Assembly: GCA_029243145.1 (NCBI GenBank)
Contig: JAQWSQ010000008.1
Coordinates: 1-47,891 of the forward strand
Source of the DNA: Planctomycetaceae bacterium
GTDB taxonomy: Bacteria > Planctomycetota > Planctomycetia > Planctomycetales > Planctomycetaceae
Direction of reading: 5' to 3'
Length of the DNA stretch: 47,891 bases
Of the stretch, positions 40,624 through 47,891 are shown one piece after another (positions within the stretch are counted from its first letter, which is position 1; every line of letters begins with the position of its first letter). A program made the translations under genes and the position numbers. The notes under the pieces are model-generated. The model did not search any database. It worked only from the letters and a program-made list of their open reading frames with translations, and was not told where the DNA came from.

Positions 40624-41364
40624 CTATTTATCCGTCACAACCACCTTGGCGGTTTTAATTTTGATTTCTTCCACCGGACGGTCTCCAGCACCAGTTTTCA
40701 CCGAGTTGAACTTCAGCACGTTTTTGAGGCTCTCATCATCGGCTGTTTTTCCGAAGACGGTGTACTGTTTGTCCAAGTGAGGAACTCGTCCCAGGCAGAT
40801 AAAGAATTGCGACCCGGCGGAATTGGGGTCGCTGGTGCGAGCCATCGATAACACACCGGCTTCATGCAACTTGTCGTTGAATTCTGCGTCAATCGTATAA
40901 CCGGGGCCACCCGTCCCGGTACCCAGTGGGCAACCGACCTGGCAGACGAAGTCTTTGATCACGCGATGGAAAATGATTCCATCGTAATACCCGATCTCGG
41001 CGAGGCCGATGACATTTTTGCAATGTCCGGGAGCGACATCGGGATACATGTCGAGAGTGATCTTGCCGGCAGTGGTATCGAGAATCACTTGATAGTTTTT
41101 CTTTTCAAAGTCGATATCGGCGATAGCGGCATCAACTTCTTTTTTTCGATTTGGCAATTGAGACAAGGCAACTTCCTCGGTTAAAGGTTCTGTGGGAGTG
41201 CTTCCATGAACGCCGTCCAAGTTTGGTTTCGAAGCAGGAGCCTCGCGACCAAACAGAAATCCGAGAAATGTGACTCCCAATATGAAGACCACCACAATCA
41301 GCATTTGCGGTGTGACAATTGGACCGGTTTCAAAATGTGTTGATTCCTCGCCGTCTCTCATCAT
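40624..41364 (-). CDS. Membrane-anchored cyclophilin-type peptidyl-prolyl isomerase
   Basis: A 246-residue protein with a short cytoplasmic start, one membrane helix (about 20-40, MLIVVVFILGVTFLGFLFG), a linker, and a cyclophilin domain (about 90-240). The catalytic Arg is in FHRVIKDF and the active-site Gln-Phe-Phe in GSQFFI, so activity is likely. The segment that normally reads QGGDP is QVGCP, an uncommon change that adds a Cys next to another in FVCQ. It presumably folds exported proteins at the outer face of the membrane. It is last in a minus-strand run with the 5-oxoprolinase gene. Confidence 0.9.
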   Translation of the reverse strand: MMRDGEESTHFETGPIVTPQMLIVVVFILGVTFLGFLFGREAPASKPNLDGVHGSTPTEPLTEEVALSQLPNRKKEVDAAIADIDFEKKNYQVILDTTAGKITLDMYPDVAPGHCKNVIGLAEIGYYDGIIFHRVIKDFVCQVGCPLGTGTGGPGYTIDAEFNDKLHEAGVLSMARTSDPNSAGSQFFICLGRVPHLDKQYTVFGKTADDESLKNVLKFNSVKTGAGDRPVEEIKIKTAKVVVTDK

Positions 41365-41451
41365 TTCATTCCTCGGCTTTATAACGGTTCACATGATTTA
41401 CTTAACAAGTTTAGCTTAACATATGAAAACGTCGATGAGGAGTCTTTCGGT

Positions 41452-44400
41452 TCACTTCTTGCCGAAGCCTCCGCCTCCGGGCGTTTTCAAGGTTAATACG
41501 TCGCCCGCAACGACTTTGATATGTGCTTTTCCATCAAGAACTTGCGAAGTTTTATACTCTGTCGATTTGAGTACATTTTCCCCCTGAACTCCCGGTTGTC
41601 CCCCCTCCAAGCCAAAGGGAAGGAAGTTTCGCCGCCGTTCCGTGAGCAAAGACACTTCCAAATCTTTCAGGAACTCGATTTCGCGGATGATGCCGTCGCC
41701 ACCACGATGCCGCCCTTTTCCTCCCGATCCGCGACGGATTGAGAAATGGTTGATGCGAACCGGATATCGTTGCTCAATTATTTCCGCATCGGTCAAGCGA
41801 GTGTTCGTCATATGTGTATGGACGGCGTCCGCTCCCCGGGCATCGGGTGTCGCTCCTGCTCCTCCGCAGATGGTTTCGTAATACCCTAATGTCTCATCGC
41901 CGAACGTGAAGTTGTTCATTGTGCCTTGAGAGGCGGCGGCCAGATTTAAGGCTCCCAACAATACATCAACAACGCGCTGTGAAGTTTCCACATTCCCACC
42001 CACGATGGCGGCACACTGTGCAGGATCTTCGTGCGCGGGAGGATTGAGCAAACACTCGGGTAATATGATCTCAACCGGTTCGAGGACGCCGCTGTTGAGA
42101 GGGATGTCTTCATTGATCAGGCAACGCATCACGTACATCACGGCGGCTTTGACGATGGCTGAGTTCGCATTGAGATTGGTGGTCAGAACTGGCCCTGTTC
42201 CGGTGAAGTCGATTTTTGCGGTTTCGCCTTCAATCGTGATCGTCACGGCAATGAGTGATCCATCATCCAGATGATCGGTGCGAGAGTATTCACCATCCGG
42301 GATTTTGGCGAGAGACATTCGCATTTTCTGAGTGGCCGCCTGCTGGATATGAATCATGTAGGCTTGAACAACGGTCAGAGAATATTGATCAACAAGCTCA
42401 GTGAGCAGGCGGACTCCCAATTGATTCGCGGCCACCTGTGCGGAGATGTCTCGCAGATTTGTTTCGACAGAACGCGAGGGGTGTTTTCCCGAGAGCAACA
42501 ATTTCTGTAGCTCTGCTTCCCGCGTGTTTCCACCATCCACCAGTTTGAAGTTCTGGATCAACACGCCTTCTTCTGACAGATTCTTCGAGAATGGAGGGAT
42601 GCTGCCGGGGACGATTCCGCCGATTTCTGAATGATGCGCGCGGCTTGCCGTGAGAAACAGGAGATTTCCCGTTGTTGAATCGTGGACCGGTGTCACCACC
42701 GTCACATCGGGGAGGTGAGATCCACCACGATAAGGGTCATTCGTGAGAATGACATCCCCCGGATTGAGATCAGGGTTGTCGGCCAACACTCCTTTGACCG
42801 TCTCGCTCATCGCTCCCAGATGGACGGGAATGTGCGGTGCATTCACGACCAAATCACCACCCGGCGAAAAGACAGCGCAACTGAAGTCGAGGCGTTCCTT
42901 CACATTTGTCGAGAAGGATGTCTGTTGCAACGTGACGCCCATTTGCTCGGCGATAGAAGCAAACAGATTGTTGAAAATTTCCAGCATGACCGGATCGGCG
43001 TCAGTCCCTATGGATTTTTCTGTCGCTGCTGCTGACATTTCTAGCCGCAGGCAATGGTGACCATCGACGGTGGCGCAGAAGTTCGGTTCGACGACCACGG
43101 TCGAGATCTCTTCGCAGATGATGGCTGGACCGATGATTCGGGCACCGGCATGAAGATTCTTGCGGAGAAAGACACCCGTGGAGACGGGGACTCCATGAAA
43201 GATTGCTTCTTCGAAACGAGTCGGTTTTGGTGTGCGTTTGACAAGTTCGACTTCTCGTTGTGGAGGATGAGGAAATCGACCAACAACCTCGACTCGTGCG
43301 GTGGTGACTTCGAGTGTCTTGTCAGGGTGTGTGTAGCCGTAGAGTTCCCGGTGTCGCGCGGTAAAAGAGGTTTCATAGTTTCCGTCCACCGGACGGTTGA
43401 TGTTTAAGGTGGTTTCGGCTCCCGTATATCTCAGATCGAGCGAGTGGAGTGTCTCCGAGATCTGATCGTCGGGGACGCCGTCTGCGATGACATCTGTTGT
43501 CGCTCCTGCCGTTAATGTCTGAAACACCTCCTCTAACGCGACAAGAGTTTCGGCGTTGAGTTCCCGGAAGATCGATTGCTCCCGATATCGTCGCACATCG
43601 GCCAAACCGATTCCATAAGCGCTCAAGATTCCGGCGTAGGGGTGTATGAGAATTGTTTTGATACCCAGAGTGCGGGCGATGGCGCAGGCATGTTGTCCAC
43701 CTGCCCCACCAAAACTGACCAACGCATGGTCGGCAGGATTGAATCCTCGTACGACAGAGATTTTGCGAATGGCGCGAACCATGTTTTCGTTGGCGATCCG
43801 CAGAAAACCTTCTGCCAGTTCCAGCGGTGTGTACGTTTTTTCGAGGGGAGAAACCGCGATTTGCTCACAGAGTTGTTTCAGTTGTCGATGCACGGCAGAG
43901 GTATTGATGGGGAACGGGAAATGATCGCTCGGTACGCGACCCAACGCGACATTCAAGTCAGTCACAGACAATGGCCCACCCCGTCCATAACACGCCGGCC
44001 CCGGATCGGCTCCCGAACTCTCCGGCCCCACAGAAAGTTTCACACCATCAAATTGACAAATGCTGCCACCACCTGCCGCGACGGTTTCAATTGCCAGCAT
44101 GGGTGCCACAACACGCACTCCCCCCTTTTCCGTTTCATACTCCCGCTCATAGACGCCGTCATAGCGAGAGACATCGGTGCTGGTACCTCCCATGTCGAAA
44201 CCGATGGCTTTCCCGAACCCTGCTTGCTCCGCGACGTGCGCGTAACCGATGACTCCTCCCGCCGGGCCAGATAAAATACTGTCCTTGCCGACAAATCGGT
44301 CCGCGTCAATCAGTCCTCCGGCGGAGGTCATCAATTTGAGCGTGCTGTCGTCTCCCAGAGAATTTCGAATGTCGAGCAGATATTCCCGAATGATGGGTGA

Positions 44401-45252
44401 CAGATAAGCGTCCAGAACGGTCGAGTCGCCCCGCGAGACGATTTTAATTAACGGCGACAGTTTCGAGGAAACACTGATTTCCGTGAATCCGACGGCTCTC
44501 GCAATTTTCTGGACGAGTTGTTCGTGAACTGGATTCTTCCAGGCATGCATGAAGCAAATCGCGAGTGAGCGAATGCCCGTCTCCCAAACCGCTTGCAACT
44601 GATGTTTGATCTGCTGGGGATCGGGGGCGGTCAGGACCTCTCCCTCGGCGGTGAGTCGTTCGTTAATCTCAATGACTGTCTCTGCGAGCGGTTCCGGTTT
44701 TTGGATGTTGAGTTGGAAGAGTTTTGGGCGATTCTGATTTCCAATGAGGAGAACGTCGGCGAAGCCTTGAGTGGTAACGAAGGCAACATGAGCGCCCTTA
44801 CGCTCCAGGAGCGCATTCGTGCCGCGTGTTGTCCCCAGTTTCACGGCAATCGTGGGGATGGGTTGGCTGAGCGAGAGTCCTAATGTTTTGCGAATCGCCA
44901 CTAAGGGGGCCGATTCGTGAGATCTCAATTCATAGGTGAGACCCGGAGGCTGATTTTGGGGGAGTGATTGGTCGAGATAGACACGCCCAGAGTCGGAATC
45001 GAAGGCGGTCACCTTCCAGTTGTGGTCGGGGAATTCGTTTAGTGTCAGTTCGTAACCGTTCCAGAAATCGGGTGGCTCGGACTGTCTCAGCGGGTCGAAA
45101 AACGAAGTTCGTTCGGTATCCAGATCGAGCATTTCACCCTTGGTAGCACCCGAACTGAGCGTTTTGCAGCTACGCAGTCCCTCATCGGGAGATCGGGCAA
45201 TGCAATCCGTGAAGGTGCCACCCACGTCAATCCAGAATTCCCATTGGGACAT
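41452..45252 (-). CDS. 5-oxoprolinase/hydantoinase, fused HyuA-HyuB type
   Basis: A 1266-residue protein matching the length of full ATP-dependent 5-oxoprolinases, which open pyroglutamate to glutamate. The N-terminal half is HyuA-like, with an ATPase phosphate motif DVGGTFTD (residues 9-16), TTRGTNALLER, and GFDMGGTSTDVS. The C-terminal half from about residue 725 is HyuB-like (DPVMLEIFNNLFASIAEQMG, TNDPYRGGSHLPD, GSGGKGRHRGGDG). In many bacteria these are two genes, so the fusion is a feature. A hydantoin or acetophenone substrate is possible. It lies 49 bases after the PHP-domain gene. Confidence 0.93.
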   Translation of the reverse strand: MSQWEFWIDVGGTFTDCIARSPDEGLRSCKTLSSGATKGEMLDLDTERTSFFDPLRQSEPPDFWNGYELTLNEFPDHNWKVTAFDSDSGRVYLDQSLPQNQPPGLTYELRSHESAPLVAIRKTLGLSLSQPIPTIAVKLGTTRGTNALLERKGAHVAFVTTQGFADVLLIGNQNRPKLFQLNIQKPEPLAETVIEINERLTAEGEVLTAPDPQQIKHQLQAVWETGIRSLAICFMHAWKNPVHEQLVQKIARAVGFTEISVSSKLSPLIKIVSRGDSTVLDAYLSPIIREYLLDIRNSLGDDSTLKLMTSAGGLIDADRFVGKDSILSGPAGGVIGYAHVAEQAGFGKAIGFDMGGTSTDVSRYDGVYEREYETEKGGVRVVAPMLAIETVAAGGGSICQFDGVKLSVGPESSGADPGPACYGRGGPLSVTDLNVALGRVPSDHFPFPINTSAVHRQLKQLCEQIAVSPLEKTYTPLELAEGFLRIANENMVRAIRKISVVRGFNPADHALVSFGGAGGQHACAIARTLGIKTILIHPYAGILSAYGIGLADVRRYREQSIFRELNAETLVALEEVFQTLTAGATTDVIADGVPDDQISETLHSLDLRYTGAETTLNINRPVDGNYETSFTARHRELYGYTHPDKTLEVTTARVEVVGRFPHPPQREVELVKRTPKPTRFEEAIFHGVPVSTGVFLRKNLHAGARIIGPAIICEEISTVVVEPNFCATVDGHHCLRLEMSAAATEKSIGTDADPVMLEIFNNLFASIAEQMGVTLQQTSFSTNVKERLDFSCAVFSPGGDLVVNAPHIPVHLGAMSETVKGVLADNPDLNPGDVILTNDPYRGGSHLPDVTVVTPVHDSTTGNLLFLTASRAHHSEIGGIVPGSIPPFSKNLSEEGVLIQNFKLVDGGNTREAELQKLLLSGKHPSRSVETNLRDISAQVAANQLGVRLLTELVDQYSLTVVQAYMIHIQQAATQKMRMSLAKIPDGEYSRTDHLDDGSLIAVTITIEGETAKIDFTGTGPVLTTNLNANSAIVKAAVMYVMRCLINEDIPLNSGVLEPVEIILPECLLNPPAHEDPAQCAAIVGGNVETSQRVVDVLLGALNLAAASQGTMNNFTFGDETLGYYETICGGAGATPDARGADAVHTHMTNTRLTDAEIIEQRYPVRINHFSIRRGSGGKGRHRGGDGIIREIEFLKDLEVSLLTERRRNFLPFGLEGGQPGVQGENVLKSTEYKTSQVLDGKAHIKVVAGDVLTLKTPGGGGFGKK

Positions 45253-45301
45253 TGGCTTTTCGGACTCTCAAGGGATCAAGGTTATATCAGGATCTGATAT
45301 T

Positions 45302-46660
45302 CTATCGCTCTTTAGTCTGCTTCGCGAGTCCTGCTGGTCCGAGGACCGGTTGTGCCCACGCGCGTTCGAATTCACCAACTTCCGACGGGTTGGGAACTTT
45401 TTGATTCGAGGTGACTTTGGCCCGCACATACAATTCATCTCCCTGAAACTCGTAGCGGGCAGATGCTCCTTTCACGGTTGCCAAGACTTCACCCACATCT
45501 TCGGAGTAACGACGAGTCGTGCGGATTTCTTTTCCGTCCTTGCCGATGACCGGTTTCGATTCGGGGTCGTACCCTGCGCGAGTCCCAATGAATTCAATCG
45601 TGTATTCGACCCCTTCTTCTGCTTCAACGGCCAACTCATACACTTTCTTCGTCGCCGTGACGGCCTTCAAATCGACTCCGCAAGATGCATAAAACTGCCC
45701 CGCTTCCATCGAGAAAATCAACGTTTCTGCTTCCAACTTGTCTGCCAAAACCATCACCCATCCTCGTCCCGGTTCGGATGCGCGAGAGGGGATGTCGTGA
45801 TAGCTGTGTCCGTCGTCGGTCGCGATGCCGTACATGATGGGTAAATTCAGTTTGTCGATACGTTGGGTCAACACAATATCCCAGATTCGTTCCGTCGAAG
45901 CTCGTTCTTCATTTCCGGAGTCATTCACGCCGGGGTGACCGTTATAAACTTCAAAGAAATTCTCTCCCCGAATCCCCATCAGGTCTTCCGCAGTGACGGA
46001 GTAGCCAAAGTTCGGGTGATTCAAGTGGATCATAATTACCTTCCCGGTTCGTTCCCGCTGAGCGATGACGGCGTCCACATTGTTCTGCATCGTTTGCGCA
46101 ACGCTGTCCCCACGCATCGGCGGGATCGCTTCCTGGATGTTGGAGGCGTTCATGTGGATGGGATGCTTGTCGAATCTGTCGGAGATTTCTTCTCCACGAA
46201 TCAGCAAGAATTCTTCGGGGATTGTGAATTCGTTATACAGTTCGGGGAACTTTTTGAGCTTGACCTCAAGCCGACCTTCTTTTTCACGCTCAACGACCCA
46301 GCCTTCAGGGAATTTTTTCTTGAGTTTATCGTAGGCCTCACGCTTCCCTTTGCTTTTCTCGACATCGATCCATTTGTCGGACTCCTGAATATTGTTGTGA
46401 TCGGTGTAGCACAGGAATTGGTAGCCGTTATCTTGATACCAATCGGCAATCATCTCTGGATAATCGTCTCCATCACTCCACAGAGAATGCGTGTGCAGAT
46501 TGCCGCGATACCATTTCTGCGTCGGTTTGGCTTTCAATTCGTAGACAACAGCCGCATCGGCTGAATTGTTTCCCGTATCTTGCCGAAGGAGAACCGTGAA
46601 CAGAGTCAAGACAGCAATCAGGCTTGTGAGGAGAGTGATTCGCGGAGTGGTCAACTTCAT
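45302..46660 (-). CDS. Exported PHP-domain metal-dependent phosphoesterase-like protein
   Basis: A 452-residue protein with an N-terminal signal or anchor (MKLTTPRITLLTSLIAVLTL). The PHP motifs are NLHTHSLWSDGDD (HxH), YTDHNN (DH), HLNHPN, and DDGHSYHD, the usual set of His/Asp metal ligands. Such proteins hydrolyse phosphate or related bonds, but the substrate of this exported version is unknown. A C-terminal beta-rich region (about 330-440) may be a binding domain. The start at 46660 is chosen because it begins the signal peptide. It is first in the operon with the 5-oxoprolinase. Confidence 0.82.
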   Translation of the reverse strand: MKLTTPRITLLTSLIAVLTLFTVLLRQDTGNNSADAAVVYELKAKPTQKWYRGNLHTHSLWSDGDDYPEMIADWYQDNGYQFLCYTDHNNIQESDKWIDVEKSKGKREAYDKLKKKFPEGWVVEREKEGRLEVKLKKFPELYNEFTIPEEFLLIRGEEISDRFDKHPIHMNASNIQEAIPPMRGDSVAQTMQNNVDAVIAQRERTGKVIMIHLNHPNFGYSVTAEDLMGIRGENFFEVYNGHPGVNDSGNEERASTERIWDIVLTQRIDKLNLPIMYGIATDDGHSYHDIPSRASEPGRGWVMVLADKLEAETLIFSMEAGQFYASCGVDLKAVTATKKVYELAVEAEEGVEYTIEFIGTRAGYDPESKPVIGKDGKEIRTTRRYSEDVGEVLATVKGASARYEFQGDELYVRAKVTSNQKVPNPSEVGEFERAWAQPVLGPAGLAKQTKER

Positions 46661-46891
46661 GGCGGGTCTTTCGGTGAGGTGGGACGCAAGCAACTGTGTC
46701 TCTCACGCTAACCCGGTCCGATTCGAGAATCCACTATCAAGAGGCTCGACCTACCATTTTTGATGCGATCTTGATCGAGAATTCATGAAATGTGTGTGCG
46801 AATCGAGTCCTCCTTCTCTATCTGACCTCGACTGCTATAATGTCTCGCAACTGTTCAGTTTAGCGAAAATCAATACTTCAGGAGTTTTATA

Positions 46892-47635
46892 ATGCGAAGT
46901 TCCAATCCCGTCATGTCGGATCGGGTTTTTCAGACAGCCAGCACAGGCTACGCGACCGACGCTGATGTGATGACCGTTCAGGGAGCCGCCGTCAAAACTG
47001 CCATTCTGGTTGTGCTCGCGTTTGCAGCCGCTGCTTTCAGTTGGCAGACCTGTCTGACACAGCCACAACTTTATCCGGCGTTCGGTTTTGGCGGAGGCAT
47101 TCTTGGGTTCATTCTGGTGTTAGTGACCAGCTTCAAGCCAACGATCTCGCCGTACACAGCTCCGCTTTATGCCGTGGCCGAAGGACTCGCACTGGGTGCG
47201 ATTTCCGGCCTGATGAATCAAATTTATCCCGAAATCGCGATACAGGCTGTCTGTCTGACATTAGGCACATTATTCACAATGTGCTTGGTCTATTCAAATG
47301 GCTGGATCAAAGTGACGGACCGGTTGAGAACCGGCTTGATGGCTGCCATGGGGGGAATCTTCTTCATTTATCTGGCTAGTTTTATTCTCCGGTTCTTCGG
47401 TGTTGATATTCCTTACATTCACGGTAACGGACCAATAGGAATAGGTTTTAGTTTGGTTGTCGTAGGAGTGGCTGCGTTCTGTTTGTTACTCGATTTCGAT
47501 TTCATTACCAAAGGGGCTCAGTATGGTGCCCCAAAGTATATGGAATGGTATGGCGCGCTGGGATTGATGGTCACGCTTGTTTGGTTGTACCTCGAAATCC
47601 TGCGTTTGCTGTCTAAAATTCAAAGTCGTAACTGA
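46892..47635 (+). CDS. Bax inhibitor-1/YccA family membrane protein
   Basis: A 247-residue polytopic protein with about seven membrane helices, for example AILVVLAFAAAAFSW, GGGILGFILVLVTSF and FIYLASFILRFFG. It has the family's acidic C-terminal helix region (LLDFDFITKGAQYGAPKYME) and ends in a short basic tail. Members are implicated in calcium leak and in protecting membrane proteases such as FtsH (YccA), but a function for this one is not shown. AGGAG precedes the ATG. It is a single gene. Confidence 0.9.
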   Translation: MRSSNPVMSDRVFQTASTGYATDADVMTVQGAAVKTAILVVLAFAAAAFSWQTCLTQPQLYPAFGFGGGILGFILVLVTSFKPTISPYTAPLYAVAEGLALGAISGLMNQIYPEIAIQAVCLTLGTLFTMCLVYSNGWIKVTDRLRTGLMAAMGGIFFIYLASFILRFFGVDIPYIHGNGPIGIGFSLVVVGVAAFCLLLDFDFITKGAQYGAPKYMEWYGALGLMVTLVWLYLEILRLLSKIQSRN

Positions 47636-47733
47636 TGATGAGATGAGGATAGTGTAGTGTCTCACAAAGATGAGATCTTTGTTGTTTGTTTATCAATTGA
47701 TTGGAGTGATCTTTCCGAAATGCGTTGCAATAA

Positions 47734-47846
47734 TCCTTCTCTTCCTTTGGAGGAGAAGGTGCCCGATAGGGCGGATGAGGAGGTGGTTCAGTCAATATTG
47801 ATCACCTCCTCATCCCGTCCCTCTCCTCCCAAGGAGGAGAGGGTGG
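47734..47846. repeat. Nested inverted repeat at the window end
   Basis: A perfect 13-bp inverted repeat, GGATGAGGAGGTG (47773-47785) and CACCTCCTCATCC (47803-47815), is flanked by two further hairpins built from CCTTCTCTTCC/GGAGGAGAAGG (from 47734) and CCCTCTCCTCC/GGAGGAGAGGG (to 47846). The two halves are mirror copies, as in BIME-type REP pairs. It lies 100 bases after the Bax-inhibitor gene. Confidence 0.75.
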
Positions 47847-47891
47847 CATGCAGGTTGGCAAGTTCATCAATACTGAGCGAATTTCCGAAAA

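Noticed and set aside
43576..44274. A 232-codon plus-strand frame inside the 5-oxoprolinase gene
   Set aside because: It is a shadow of the opposite strand, which has motifs throughout.
1..47891. tRNA genes, rRNA genes, CRISPR arrays and prophage genes
   Set aside because: A visual search for T-loop GTTCRA-type motifs with a cloverleaf, for regularly spaced direct repeats and for phage structural genes found none; a covariance or repeat-finder run would be needed to exclude them fully.

Overview
The window looks like chromosomal DNA of a planctomycete (Planctomycetota). This is inferred from gene content, not from a marker-gene comparison: two formylglycine-type sulfatases with signal peptides, a DUF1501 Tat-exported protein, paired SPFH proteins, a catalytically degenerate ketosynthase, many conserved hypotheticals and short secreted peptides, moderate GC, and intergenic spaces rich in REP-like hairpins. 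No rRNA, tRNA or CRISPR array was recognised.

Layout. 1-2.5 kb (minus): nusA then infB (cut by the window edge), with a hairpin-rich leader. 3-4.5 kb (plus): exported TPR protein. 4.6-5.1 kb (minus): two related Cys-rich secreted mini-proteins, the first interrupted by an in-frame TGA. 5.3-6.6 kb (minus): a ketosynthase fold that has lost its catalytic Cys and both His. 6.9-13.1 kb (minus): six co-directional sugar genes (L-galactonate dehydrogenase-like, sulfatase, TIM-barrel isomerase, UxaE-type tagaturonate epimerase, FucU/RbsD mutarotase, L-galactose dehydrogenase-like aldo/keto reductase). Together they suggest an oxidative route from sulfated L-galactose to D-fructuronate; this is the most interesting proposal in the window. 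13.5-17.4 kb (plus): rpmF-plsX-fabD-acpP-fabF without fabG. 17.5-20.4 kb: two conserved hypotheticals and the DUF1501 protein.

20.4-27.9 kb is an accessory-looking stretch around aconitase (acnA). It holds a broken RAYT transposase with flanking hairpins, a candidate integron attC site at the 3' end of a small membrane-protein gene, an inverted pair of GTAG-type REP hairpins, a split membrane ORF with an in-frame TAG, and two diverged copies of a roughly 430-bp non-coding repeat on either side of acnA.

27.9-47.9 kb is mostly housekeeping and conserved genes: a secreted hypothetical, an alpha/beta hydrolase, an RluA-type pseudouridine synthase, a degenerate flavoprotein, two SPFH/Band 7 paralogues, an MsrP-type molybdoenzyme, a 29-residue basic protein with a structured 3' region, a second aldo/keto reductase-sulfatase pair, a MOSC protein, a minus-strand operon (PHP-domain protein, full-length 5-oxoprolinase, membrane-anchored cyclophilin), and a Bax-inhibitor-1 family membrane protein. 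The window ends in a nested inverted repeat.
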